Assembly: GCA_044433365.1 (NCBI GenBank)
Contig: JAWXTR010000010.1
Span: forward strand, 1-42,966
Source of the DNA: CAMQVM01 sp044433365
Lineage (GTDB): Bacteria; Bacteroidota; Bacteroidia; Bacteroidales; Rikenellaceae
Reading direction: 5' to 3'
Length of the DNA stretch: 42,966 nucleotides
Part shown: positions 8,560 to 16,751 of the stretch, one piece after another
Numbering within the stretch: the stretch's first letter is position 1
Layout of the letters: the number at the start of each line of letters is the position of its first letter
Program-made: the position numbers and the translations under genes
Notes under the pieces: generated by a model
Seen by the model: the letters and a program-made list of their open reading frames with translations, nothing else
What the model was told of the DNA's origin: nothing
Databases searched by the model: none

Positions 8560-10746
8560 ATGGACCATTTTAATAAGAGTGAAAACGAAAAAAGGACTTC
8601 AAGCATAAAAGCAGAAATCGACAAACGTTCTCGACTGCTTCTGTACACTTTTATCGGTATGGGTGTATTGTTTGTAATCTGTATACTTGTAACCCAATAC
8701 TCTGCAAAAGGCACTGAATTGAGGAAAATCGCAAATAGTAGCGTAAACTATCGTGATTTCAAAATTCAAGCTCACCGTGGTTCAATATTGAGCTACGATG
8801 GAAAGGTTATGGCTACAACAGTACCCGAACACCACCTCTATATGGATTTTAAGTCGAGCGGCTTGAAGCCAGAATTTTTCAACGAAAATGTAGAGGCTCT
8901 ATCTCAAGAACTTTCAAAATATTATAAAGATAAATCTGCAAAAGATTATAAAACAATTTTGGAAGAGGGCTACAAAAACGGTGATCGCTACAAACGTATC
9001 TCCCCTCGCAGAGTGAACTCTGTCGAGATAAACAAAGTGTTATCATTTCCTATACTTGATCAAGGGCGTTATAAAGGGGCACGAATTATAGATACGGTCG
9101 AAAGAAGAGATTTACCCTATGGTGAGCTTGCAAAACGTACTATTGGACACGTCAACTCTCTGGGAAAAGGCTCAGGACTTGAAATTTCATTGGATTCAAT
9201 ACTTTCTGGGGTAGATGGTGTAGCTCTTCACCAAAAAGTGTCTGGTACATTTTGGATTCCAACACCTACTACGACCGACAAAGACCCTATTAACGGTATA
9301 GATGTCGTGACAACCATAGATGTGGAAGCTCAAGATGTTGCTGAGATGATGCTCAAAAAACAGGTGTTAGATAATAACGCTAGCTGGGGTAGTGCTATAC
9401 TTATGGAGGTCGAAACAGGCGAAATTCGTGCACTTGCAAACTTTGGAAAAGACGATAGCGGACGTTATGGAGATATATACAACTATGGTATCGCACAAAA
9501 CATGGAACCTGGCTCTACATTTAAAGTTGTCAGCCTACTAGCACTTCTCGAAAAAGGGGGGATGAATATCAATACCCTTGTAGATTGTGGTGATGGCAAT
9601 GAGAAGGTGGGATATGCTACAGTTCGTGACACTCGTGCATGGGGTTATGGAATTATTCCGCTTGGTAGAGTGTTTGAAGTGTCGTCAAATATCGGTTTTG
9701 CACGTGCTGTTACCGAAAGGTTTGGACACAATCCAAACGGTTTTGCCGACTTTTTTGAAAGTAAAAATTTTCATAAACCATTCGATTTTGAGATAAATGG
9801 AGAGTCGTTACCTGTCGTTAGACGAACAACAGATGCAGGTTGGAGCGGTAGAAGTATCTCGATGATGGCGTTTGGTTACGAGGTGATGATGACTCCTCTA
9901 CGCACACTCGCCATCTATAATGGTATCGCAAATAATGGAGTGTATGTCAGACCGCATATTGTAAAAGAGTTGATAAAAGATGGAACCGTCATAGAGCGTA
10001 CTCCTATCGATACTCTCTGCTCAAGCTTATGTTCAACAACAAACCTAAAAGATATACAATATTCTATGGAGCAGGTTGTTAATGATGGTACTGCCAAAAT
10101 ATTACGCAATCAATACTATAAGGTTGCAGGTAAAACAGGTACCGCACAAGTTTCAAAAGGAAGCAAGGGGTACCACTACGATGGAGGGCGCAACTATTTA
10201 GCAACCGTAGTGGGCTATTTCCCTGCCGACAAACCAAAATATAGCTGTATTGTGACTATCGAGGTGTTTCATAAAGATGGCTCTTCAAATCCATATTATG
10301 GTGGTAGCCTATCAGGTCCTGTTTTTCGTGCTATAGCCGACAAAATGTATTCTAAGGCAATTGGTTGGGGCAACGAACTTCAACGTCCTCAACAACCTAT
10401 AACTACACAAACTACAACAGCTAAAAAAAGCAGTAAAAACGAAAAACTTGCAGTTGTAAAAGTTGGAAGCAGAGAAGATTTAATGAAGGTATCAAGCCAA
10501 TTAGAGCTTAATGGCAAGGGGAATATTGAAGTAGCTTATACCGATTCGATAGTTGTCAAAGATTTTGATGCTATTGAAATAGGCAAAATCCCTAATGTTA
10601 AAGGTATGGGACTGCGAGATGCAATTTATGCTATTAATAAGGCCGGATTTAAGGTTAAACCAAATGGTACAGGCATGGTTGTAGGACAATATCCTATGAG
10701 TGCCGACTCTTTGGTCGATAATACCGTAACACTAGTACTAAAATAG
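8560..10746 (+). CDS. ftsI: Division-specific peptidoglycan transpeptidase (PBP3/FtsI) with PASTA domain
   Basis: The 728-residue class B penicillin-binding protein has one transmembrane segment at about 29-47 and a dimerisation domain starting at YRDFKIQAHRGSILSYDGKV. The transpeptidase domain carries SxxK (EPGSTFKVVS, about residue 320), SxN (SSNIGFA) and KTG (AGKTGTAQ) motifs. A single C-terminal PASTA domain starts IPNVKGMGLRDAIYA and ends in VTLVLK. It cross-links septal peptidoglycan. The PASTA domain is usual in Bacteroidota FtsI. In most relatives murE, mraY and murD follow, but here the next gene is mqnB. The TAG stop is fused to a GGGAAGTTCCC repeat fragment at 10746-10756. Confidence 0.95.
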   Translation: MDHFNKSENEKRTSSIKAEIDKRSRLLLYTFIGMGVLFVICILVTQYSAKGTELRKIANSSVNYRDFKIQAHRGSILSYDGKVMATTVPEHHLYMDFKSSGLKPEFFNENVEALSQELSKYYKDKSAKDYKTILEEGYKNGDRYKRISPRRVNSVEINKVLSFPILDQGRYKGARIIDTVERRDLPYGELAKRTIGHVNSLGKGSGLEISLDSILSGVDGVALHQKVSGTFWIPTPTTTDKDPINGIDVVTTIDVEAQDVAEMMLKKQVLDNNASWGSAILMEVETGEIRALANFGKDDSGRYGDIYNYGIAQNMEPGSTFKVVSLLALLEKGGMNINTLVDCGDGNEKVGYATVRDTRAWGYGIIPLGRVFEVSSNIGFARAVTERFGHNPNGFADFFESKNFHKPFDFEINGESLPVVRRTTDAGWSGRSISMMAFGYEVMMTPLRTLAIYNGIANNGVYVRPHIVKELIKDGTVIERTPIDTLCSSLCSTTNLKDIQYSMEQVVNDGTAKILRNQYYKVAGKTGTAQVSKGSKGYHYDGGRNYLATVVGYFPADKPKYSCIVTIEVFHKDGSSNPYYGGSLSGPVFRAIADKMYSKAIGWGNELQRPQQPITTQTTTAKKSSKNEKLAVVKVGSREDLMKVSSQLELNGKGNIEVAYTDSIVVKDFDAIEIGKIPNVKGMGLRDAIYAINKAGFKVKPNGTGMVVGQYPMSADSLVDNTVTLVLK

Positions 10747-10784
10747 GGAAGTTCCCAAAGTTAATAATTATCTATTTATTACTC

Positions 10785-11390
10785 ATGAAAATAACAGTTA
10801 TTTTTCCAACAATCACAGAATCAAAATATTTTAAAAGAGAAGATGTAGAGCTAACTTTTTGCGGAGTAGGCTTAATTGCATCTGCCTTTGGCACCTACAA
10901 GGCTATTTTAGAAACACAACCCGATATTATCATTATGGGTGGAATTGCTGGTGTCTACAAAGGTGTTGATTTAGAGATTGGCGATGCAGTAATCGTTGAA
11001 AGAGAGTTTGTAGCCGATTTAGGGCTATTTAACAGCAAAGGTTTTTGCCATATTGCCGACGATTCACTTGATATGAGCTTTAAGGTGATGGAATATATAG
11101 ATTGCCCTCATATTTCGATGCAAAATATGTTTAAAACTGCTGTTAGCAACTCTATGAATTGTGGGCTTGCACCATTTGTAAAGACAGAGGGTGTAGCGGT
11201 TGAAAATATGGAGGGAGCTTCGTTTTTCTACGTTGCAAAAGAGTTAGGAGTTAAGTTTTTAGAGCTTCGTACAATCTCAAATGTCGTAGATGTATCACAC
11301 GAAGATTGGGATTACGAGACCTCTATAAAAAACCTAGCAAACTCTCTAAACAACCTAATAGACAACCTTTTAACAATTCATAATTCGTAA
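10785..11390 (+). CDS. mqnB: Futalosine hydrolase
   Basis: The 201-residue protein belongs to the nucleoside phosphorylase/hydrolase superfamily, with IIMGGIAGVYKGVDLEIGD near residue 50 and GVAVENMEGASFFYVAKE with the conserved ME pair near 145. It releases hypoxanthine from futalosine to give dehypoxanthine futalosine in the alternative menaquinone pathway. The neighbouring mqnD, 43 bp downstream, supports this over MTA/SAH nucleosidase. The protein is slightly shorter than typical MqnB (about 220). Its last residues, IHNS and the stop, are encoded by the first unit of an AATTCATAATTCGTAA repeat array, so the original C-terminus may have been replaced. Confidence 0.9.
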   Translation: MKITVIFPTITESKYFKREDVELTFCGVGLIASAFGTYKAILETQPDIIIMGGIAGVYKGVDLEIGDAVIVEREFVADLGLFNSKGFCHIADDSLDMSFKVMEYIDCPHISMQNMFKTAVSNSMNCGLAPFVKTEGVAVENMEGASFFYVAKELGVKFLELRTISNVVDVSHEDWDYETSIKNLANSLNNLIDNLLTIHNS

Positions 11391-11430
11391 TTCATAATTT
11401 ATAATTCGTAATTTATAATTTATAATTAAA
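11380..11430. repeat. AATTCATAATTCGTAA-type AT-rich array
   Basis: Short units alternate between AATTCATA, AATTCGTA and AATTTATA and fill the mqnB-mqnD gap. The first unit supplies the last codons of mqnB. The same array type occurs at 13490-13515, 13641-13675, 23182-23285, 24763-24830 and around 37407-37445. Confidence 0.8.
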
Positions 11431-11433
11431 ATA

Positions 11434-12243
11434 ATGATTCTTTCAATCTCTCCATGCCCCAACGACACCTTTATGTTTGATGCAATTGTAAACAAGAAGA
11501 TAGATCTTCGAGGTTACAATTTCGACTGTACGTTTAGCGATATAGACCTTTTAAACCAATATGCTAAAGAGTCTACTGCTGATATTAGCAAGGTGAGTTG
11601 TGCTGTAGCAGCGCAAATAATGGATAGTTACAATATTTTGCAAAGTGGGGCGGCTCTTGGTCACGGTAATGCACCGCTACTTGTAAGCAAACGTAAAATT
11701 TATCCCGATGAGGTAAAGTATTGTAAGGTTGCAATACCTGGTTTTGATACAACCGCTACACTACTTCTAAAAGATAATTTTGGTGAGGTTAAAGAGCTTC
11801 GTACCTATCTATTTTCAGATATAATGGAGGCTATCCACTCCGACGAGGTAGATGCAGGTGTGTTGATACATGAAGAGCGTTTTAGCTATAGAGATAAATC
11901 GCTTCAACTTATTGCCGACCTAGCTCAAAAGTGGAACAGTGAATCGAAACTACCTATCCCACTAGGTGCAATAGTTGTTAGAAATAGCCTTGATATGGAG
12001 GTGCAGCGTGATATTTCCTCTATCATTGCCGAAAGTGTTGCCTACGCCTTTGCTAACAAAAAAGAGTCGTGGAATTTTATAAAATCGCATTCTCAATCGC
12101 TATCCGATTCGGTTATTGAGAGCCATATCGAGATGTTTGTCAACAATTATTCATTAAATTTAGGTGTCAAGGGGCGAGAAGCAATCGAGCGACTATTTAA
12201 GATTGGTGGATATGATGAAATTAGCAATATCAGTTTTGTTTAG
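11434..12243 (+). CDS. mqnD: 1,4-dihydroxy-6-naphthoate synthase
   Basis: The 269-residue protein has a periplasmic-binding-protein-like fold. It begins ISPCPNDTFMFDAI, the MqnD signature, followed by DISKVSCAVAAQIMDSY, GAALGHGNAPLLV and VDAGVLIHEERFSY. It converts cyclic dehypoxanthinyl futalosine to 1,4-dihydroxy-6-naphthoate late in the futalosine route. With mqnB alongside, menaquinone synthesis by this pathway is well supported; mqnA, mqnC and mqnE must lie elsewhere. The stop codon is the TAG at the head of a TTAGAGG/TTAGGGG heptamer array. Confidence 0.95.
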   Translation: MILSISPCPNDTFMFDAIVNKKIDLRGYNFDCTFSDIDLLNQYAKESTADISKVSCAVAAQIMDSYNILQSGAALGHGNAPLLVSKRKIYPDEVKYCKVAIPGFDTTATLLLKDNFGEVKELRTYLFSDIMEAIHSDEVDAGVLIHEERFSYRDKSLQLIADLAQKWNSESKLPIPLGAIVVRNSLDMEVQRDISSIIAESVAYAFANKKESWNFIKSHSQSLSDSVIESHIEMFVNNYSLNLGVKGREAIERLFKIGGYDEISNISFV

Positions 12244-12298
12244 AGGAGGGGTTAGAGATTAGGGGTTAGAGATTAGGGGTTAGAGATTAGAGATTAGT
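12240..12298. repeat. TTAGGGG/TTAGAGA heptamer array
   Basis: Tandem heptamers of TTAGAGA and TTAGGGG begin at the mqnD stop codon and run about 58 bp. The same heptamers occur at 21461-21696 and 42058-42113. Confidence 0.85.
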
Positions 12299-12312
12299 TC
12301 ATAAAACAAAAA

Positions 12313-12376
12313 CAACCGTAGAGACGTTGTGTACAACGTCTAAAACAAAACAACGTATAAAACAAAACAACGTATA
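12313..12376. repeat. GTAGAGACG palindrome and 17-bp direct repeat
   Basis: AGACGTTGTGTACAACGTCT at 12322-12341 is a perfect palindrome of the GTAGAGACG family, preceded by GTAG. Two direct copies of AAAACAAAACAACGTAT follow, up to about 12376, just before the holA start. Confidence 0.75.
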
Positions 12377-12397
12377 AAAACAAAAAAAATAAATAAA

Positions 12398-13474
12398 ATG
12401 GCAATAAGCTCATCAAAAGCAAGTTTTAAAACAAGTGTAACACAATATCGAACCATTATGGCTGAGCTTAAAAAGCGCAACTATTCTGGTTCATACCTTC
12501 TTATGGGCGATGAGAGCTATTTTATTGATAAAGTGGCAGATTATATCGCTTCGACTGTTGTAAGCGAAGAGGACAGGGAGTTTAGTCAAACAGTTTTCTA
12601 TGGTCGAGACACCACTGTAGAGGAGGTTATGGCTTCGCTTCTAAGCTATCCAATGTTGTCGGAGAAAAATGTAGTAATTATCAAAGAGGCACAATCACTA
12701 AAGGGAGTTGAGCAGCTACAACACTACTTTAAACAGCCACTCGACACCACCTTACTAGTGGTCTGTTATAAAGGTGGTAGTATGGATAAACGCTCAGCGG
12801 TTTACAAAAAATTCACAGCTTCAGGAGTGGTATTAGAGAGCATTACAGCACGAGATTATGAGATTGGAAGCTATATCAGCGAGCTAATTAGCAGTTATAA
12901 GATGAATATCGACCCTGTAGCATTAACAATGCTTATCGACTATCTTGGAACATCTTTAACAAAGATAGATAATGAGATTGAGAAGCTATCACACCGCTTA
13001 AACGATAAAAAAGCGGTTATCACACCCACTGTTATTGAAGAAAATATAGGTATAAGCAAAGATTTTAATAATTTTGAGCTAACAAATGCCATATCTTCAA
13101 AAAACAAACGACGTGCGCTTCTTATTGCCTCACATTTTGCTCAAAATCCAAAGGATAATCCACTAGTTGTCACTATGTCGATGCTTCACAACCATTTTCA
13201 ACGTATTTTTCTATTAGGCTTAACTATATGGCAATCAAAATCTAAGGGCAAACCAATGCCTAATGATAGAGAGATTATGACAATGTTGAAACTTACAAAC
13301 GTATATTTTGTAAAAGAGTATCAAATGGCTGTTAAACACTTTCCAAGCGCAAAATCGTTTAAAATCCTTGAATTAATCCGCACCTACGATGCCAAAACAA
13401 AAGGTATCAATGCAGGTAGCGGCGGCGATGGAGCAATACTAAAAGAGTTGCTTTTAAAGATTTTTGCAATTTAA
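12398..13474 (+). CDS. holA: DNA polymerase III delta subunit
   Basis: The 358-residue clamp-loader subunit carries GSYLLMGDESYFIDKVADYI near residue 35, FYGRDTTVEEVMASLLSYP, KNVVIIKEAQ near 85, and DYLGTSLTKIDNEIEKL near 190, in the order seen in HolA of the AAA+ fold without Walker activity. It opens the beta sliding clamp for loading. The length is normal. The chosen start leaves about 25 residues before the conserved core; Met22 (MAELKKRNYSG) is an alternative closer to usual family starts. Gene order gives no further information. Confidence 0.93.
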   Translation: MAISSSKASFKTSVTQYRTIMAELKKRNYSGSYLLMGDESYFIDKVADYIASTVVSEEDREFSQTVFYGRDTTVEEVMASLLSYPMLSEKNVVIIKEAQSLKGVEQLQHYFKQPLDTTLLVVCYKGGSMDKRSAVYKKFTASGVVLESITARDYEIGSYISELISSYKMNIDPVALTMLIDYLGTSLTKIDNEIEKLSHRLNDKKAVITPTVIEENIGISKDFNNFELTNAISSKNKRRALLIASHFAQNPKDNPLVVTMSMLHNHFQRIFLLGLTIWQSKSKGKPMPNDREIMTMLKLTNVYFVKEYQMAVKHFPSAKSFKILELIRTYDAKTKGINAGSGGDGAILKELLLKIFAI

Positions 13475-13489
13475 AAAAGGATAAAACAA

Positions 13490-13675
13490 TTTACAATTCA
13501 TAATTCATAATTTTAATACTTCGGTAAGTTTTTGTAAATAGTTGAATTTCTGTATGTTAGTAATTCAAAAATTGCAAAAATTAACTCTTTGATTTATAAT
13601 TAGTTATAATTATATTAAAAAAAATTTACCGAACTATTGTAATTTATAATTTATAATTCATAATTTATAATTATT
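13490..13675. terminator. AT arrays flanking a long inverted repeat between holA and ubiB
   Basis: Arms TTCGGTAAGTTTTT (about 13520-13533) and AAAAATTTACCGAA (about 13617-13633) enclose about 85 bp of AT-rich DNA, with AATTCATA/AATTTATA arrays on both sides. The two flanking genes converge here, so this probably ends both transcripts. Confidence 0.5.
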
Positions 13676-15334
13676 TTAAAACAGTTTGCGTTTAAAAATC
13701 CATCTCAGAAGTAGAAGCAAAATTAAAACCGTTGAAAAATAGAGAATTACAAGTCCAAAAGTTCTGTCACTATCCCAAACAATCAATATTGAAGAGCCAA
13801 TAAACAGCCCTATTATCAAAATTACGTAGGCAATAGTACGGCTAACATTTCGGATAGTCTCACGAAATATTGTATTGTCGTCGATAAATATTTCATGTTT
13901 AATTTTCCCCTCTTTTAACTTAAATATAATCTCGTTAAGGTTTGCAGGTAGATTTTGAAATAGATTTATGTAGTTTTCAAATGTATCATAAACCTCTGAT
14001 GCCACTTTTTTAAAGCTAAACCTTTCGGTTACAACCTCCTTGGCATAAGGAAGTACGATTTTTGAGATATCTACTGTTGGGTCAAGCGAAATAGCAAATT
14101 TTTCGAGCGTTAAAAAGGTTTTCATAAGCAGAAAAATCCCTGATGGCACTTGAAGTTTATGTTTTATCATCAAATCTATACTCTTTTGCATGATATTCGA
14201 AAAATTGTGTAAATCTACTACAGCTGCCCTTAAATTGTGCATTATCATCTGTTTAATATCAAATCGTAGCTCTTCATAGTTTTCAAAATAGTGTTTGTCG
14301 CATAATGTTAACAATGAACGTGTTATGCCTGTTTCATCCTTTTTATAGAAACCCAATATAAAATCGGCTATAAAGTCCATTTCACGAGGTCGCAACACAC
14401 CCACCATTCCAAAATCTATAATTCTAATTTGATTATTTTCACCTATAAATAGATTTCCAGGATGTGGATCGGCGTGAAATACCCCATAACGCAAAATCAT
14501 CTGAATTATGGTATCAGTACCATTTTTCACAACTTCGCTTGGCGTAAGACCTGCCTCAATTAACGCCTCAACTGAGTCGGGAGTTACTCCCTCCATCTTC
14601 TCCATTACAATTAAAGTTCGTGTGGAATATTGGTCGTACACTTTGGGTATTTTCACATTTTCATTATCCTCAAAAAGCTCTTCGAAAAGCTTTAAATTAT
14701 TGGTTTCGTTATTATAATCAAGCTCTTTGGTTATCGACTCCGAAAATTCATCTATCAAACCAACTATATTTATCGCTGCTAGTTCAGGATAGTTCTTAGC
14801 AAGTTTTTTAGCCAAGATTTTCATTAGATAGATGTCGAGTTTTATCTTGTTATCGATAAAAGGTCGTTGAATTTTGACAATGACCTTTTCGCCACTCTTC
14901 AACTGAGCATCATACACCTGCCCTATTGAGGCTGCTGCTATTGGGGTATCGCTAAAGTAGCTAAAAACATCGTCTACCGATTCTCCGAGCGACTTTTCGA
15001 TTAACGAAAATGCCAATTTATTATCGAAAGGACGTGCACTCGACTGCAATTTTTTCAGTTCACTTCTAAAATTTGCTGATACTACATCGGGACGGTCGGC
15101 AAGAATTTGCCCAAATTTTATGTACGTTGGTCCTAATTGTTCGATGGTTTGGCGAATACGCTGCGGGGTGGTATAAGTTTTTAGAGGTCGTTGTTTTTTG
15201 CCATGCCTACTCTGGAAGAGATAGATTTTGATATGATCAAACATCTCTGTAAAGGCTAGCTTTATAACGACCCCTAAAATCTGTAATGCCCTCTTTATCT
15301 TTAAAAGAGTGATATAGATTGAGATTATATTCAT
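13676..15334 (-). CDS. ABC1/UbiB-family atypical kinase
   Basis: The 552-residue membrane-associated protein has the UbiB/AarF signatures: TYIKFGQILADRPD (KxGQ motif) near residue 70, the Ala-rich loop AAASIGQVYDAQL near 130, VIVKIQRP with the ATP-site lysine, HADPHPGNLFI near 285 and IIDFGMVG. Two C-terminal membrane segments end the chain (IAYVILIIGLFIGSSILIVW and GLVILYFSTVLILLLLL). The family supports quinone biosynthesis or handling, probably as lipid-modulated ATPases. In a menaquinone-using Bacteroidales the exact role is unknown, so no gene symbol is given. It begins directly after the stop codon of the His-rich gene (TAG followed at once by ATG), implying coupled translation. Confidence 0.9.
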   Translation of the reverse strand: MNIISIYITLLKIKRALQILGVVIKLAFTEMFDHIKIYLFQSRHGKKQRPLKTYTTPQRIRQTIEQLGPTYIKFGQILADRPDVVSANFRSELKKLQSSARPFDNKLAFSLIEKSLGESVDDVFSYFSDTPIAAASIGQVYDAQLKSGEKVIVKIQRPFIDNKIKLDIYLMKILAKKLAKNYPELAAINIVGLIDEFSESITKELDYNNETNNLKLFEELFEDNENVKIPKVYDQYSTRTLIVMEKMEGVTPDSVEALIEAGLTPSEVVKNGTDTIIQMILRYGVFHADPHPGNLFIGENNQIRIIDFGMVGVLRPREMDFIADFILGFYKKDETGITRSLLTLCDKHYFENYEELRFDIKQMIMHNLRAAVVDLHNFSNIMQKSIDLMIKHKLQVPSGIFLLMKTFLTLEKFAISLDPTVDISKIVLPYAKEVVTERFSFKKVASEVYDTFENYINLFQNLPANLNEIIFKLKEGKIKHEIFIDDNTIFRETIRNVSRTIAYVILIIGLFIGSSILIVWDSDRTFGLVILYFSTVLILLLLLRWIFKRKLF

Positions 15335-15901
15335 CTATTCTGCCGTTTCTGAAACTTTTATCTCACTATTTTCATTTTTAGCATCACTCTCTTGTGCTGC
15401 AACACCATCAGAGTTATCTTTTGATAACTGAATATGCTCATTAATCTCACTTCTAAACTGCTCGATAGATTTTGATATATTGTCGAGGTGCATCAAGATT
15501 AGTTCGTGTGGTGATGGCATATCACCCACTGAGCAAACTCCATCTCTACAAGCCATTACCATACCCTTTTCATCATCGTGGTGATGGTGGTGATGGTGGT
15601 GGCGCATATCCATCATATTTTCATTGCATCCACAAGTGCAATCATCTCCACAACAGCAATCTCCATGATGATGATGATGGTCATAATGACTACAACAACC
15701 ATGATGACCATGATGATGGTGATGCAGATGATGGTGATGGTGTGAATCACAGCAAAGTCCACTTTTTAAATCAATTAGATTGTTAGAAAGAGCCTCACTT
15801 CGCTCCTCTATTTTCTTACAGAGCTTTTTAATCATCTCTTCCCTCTCGCAAGCCATACCTGCCATTACTAGCTTTAAAGCCAATTTTAAGTTATTTTTCA
15901 T
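15335..15901 (-). CDS. His/Cys-rich putative metal-binding protein coupled to the UbiB-like kinase
   Basis: The 188-residue protein contains about 29 histidines and 14 cysteines. An N-terminal helical part (1-48, with REEMIKKLCKKIEERSEALS) and a C-terminal helical part (about 130-160, HLDNISKSIEQFRSEINEH) flank a central low-complexity segment at about 49-112. That segment contains runs of five, five, five and eight His and a CCCGDDCTCGC cluster. The two ends resemble the short phasin-like coiled-coil proteins often encoded beside ABC1 kinases; this resemblance is by eye. The centre suggests binding or storage of Zn, Ni, Cu or Co, as in His-rich tails of HypB or SlyD. It has no signal peptide. 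The CAT/CAC tract is encoded by an ATG/GTG-rich microsatellite likely to vary in length. No known family was recognised for the whole protein. Confidence 0.75.
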   Translation of the reverse strand: MKNNLKLALKLVMAGMACEREEMIKKLCKKIEERSEALSNNLIDLKSGLCCDSHHHHHLHHHHHGHHGCCSHYDHHHHHGDCCCGDDCTCGCNENMMDMRHHHHHHHHDDEKGMVMACRDGVCSVGDMPSPHELILMHLDNISKSIEQFRSEINEHIQLSKDNSDGVAAQESDAKNENSEIKVSETAE

Positions 15902-15979
15902 AAATTTAACAATTTATTAATGTATATAATAAAAAAAATGTGTTACTTTGCAGCATTAAACTAAATTCATGCCAAAATT

Positions 15980-16654
15980 ATGCAGTCTGAACAGAAAATT
16001 TTATTAGTTGATGACGAACCAGATATTCTGGAGTTTGTAAGTTATAATCTTATGAATGAGGGGTATATAGTAGAGTGTGCTCCAAATGGAGAGGAGGCAC
16101 TAAAAGTGATTAAGACATTCAAACCACACCTTATTTTACTAGATGTTATGATGCCCGTGATGGACGGAATCGAGACTTGTGAGCGTATTCGTGCTACTGA
16201 TACCTCAAATGTTGTTATCTCATTTCTTTCGGCACGAGGCGAAGATTTCTCTCAAATTGCAGGATATGAGGCTGGAGCTGACGACTATATAACTAAGCCT
16301 ATTAGACCAAAACTTTTGGTTACTAAAGTTAAGGCCCTTCTAAAAAGATATGAGGCTCGTGAAGAGTTTAAAGAGAGCGGTGGCGGATTTGTAATTGACA
16401 GGGATCGCTATTGTGTCGAAAAAGATGGAGGAACCATCACACTTCCACGCAAAGAGTTTGAGCTACTTTCATTTCTATTCACCACTCCAGATAGAGTCTT
16501 TACTCGTGACGAAATTTTCAAACGTGTATGGGGCACAGATGTTATTGTGGGCGACCGCACAATCGACGTCCATATACGTAAACTTCGTGAAAAAATCGGT
16601 AACGACTATATTCAAACAATCAAAGGTGTTGGGTATAAATTTGTGTTACCTTAA
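15980..16654 (+). CDS. OmpR/PhoB-type response regulator (orphan)
   Basis: The 224-residue protein has a receiver domain (about 5-120) with the acidic pocket DDE at 11-13, phospho-acceptor Asp55 in LILLDVMMPVMDG, and a conserved Lys in YITKPI near 105. A winged-helix DNA-binding domain (about 130-224) contains RKEFELLSFLFTTPDRVFTRDEI, VGDRTIDVHIRKLREKIG and a terminal KGVGYKFV. No histidine kinase adjoins it: the next gene is convergent behind a strong terminator and the previous is divergent. The divergent position next to the His-rich/UbiB pair allows it to control them, but no operator is evident. A TTACTTTG box at 15943-15950 may be its promoter. Confidence 0.95.
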   Translation: MQSEQKILLVDDEPDILEFVSYNLMNEGYIVECAPNGEEALKVIKTFKPHLILLDVMMPVMDGIETCERIRATDTSNVVISFLSARGEDFSQIAGYEAGADDYITKPIRPKLLVTKVKALLKRYEAREEFKESGGGFVIDRDRYCVEKDGGTITLPRKEFELLSFLFTTPDRVFTRDEIFKRVWGTDVIVGDRTIDVHIRKLREKIGNDYIQTIKGVGYKFVLP

Positions 16655-16676
16655 ATAAAGATACTCGTTACAAATG

Positions 16677-16718
16677 ATATGCCCCCGAAAAGTTAGACAA
16701 AACTTCTCGGGGGCATAT
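16677..16718. terminator. Bidirectional intrinsic terminator
   Basis: ATATGCCCCCGA and TCGGGGGCATAT form a strong stem, with AAAGTT/AACTT continuing it around a short loop. It lies between the convergent regulator gene and aroF/CM, and AT-rich tails flank both sides. Confidence 0.85.
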
Positions 16719-16751
16719 TTATTTAGATGTAAAGGAGTGTTGCAAATTTGC

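Noticed and set aside
15472..15786. Plus-strand frame opposite the His-rich gene, rich in Asp and His
   Set aside because: It is an antisense shadow of the CAT/CAC tract with no family match or promoter.
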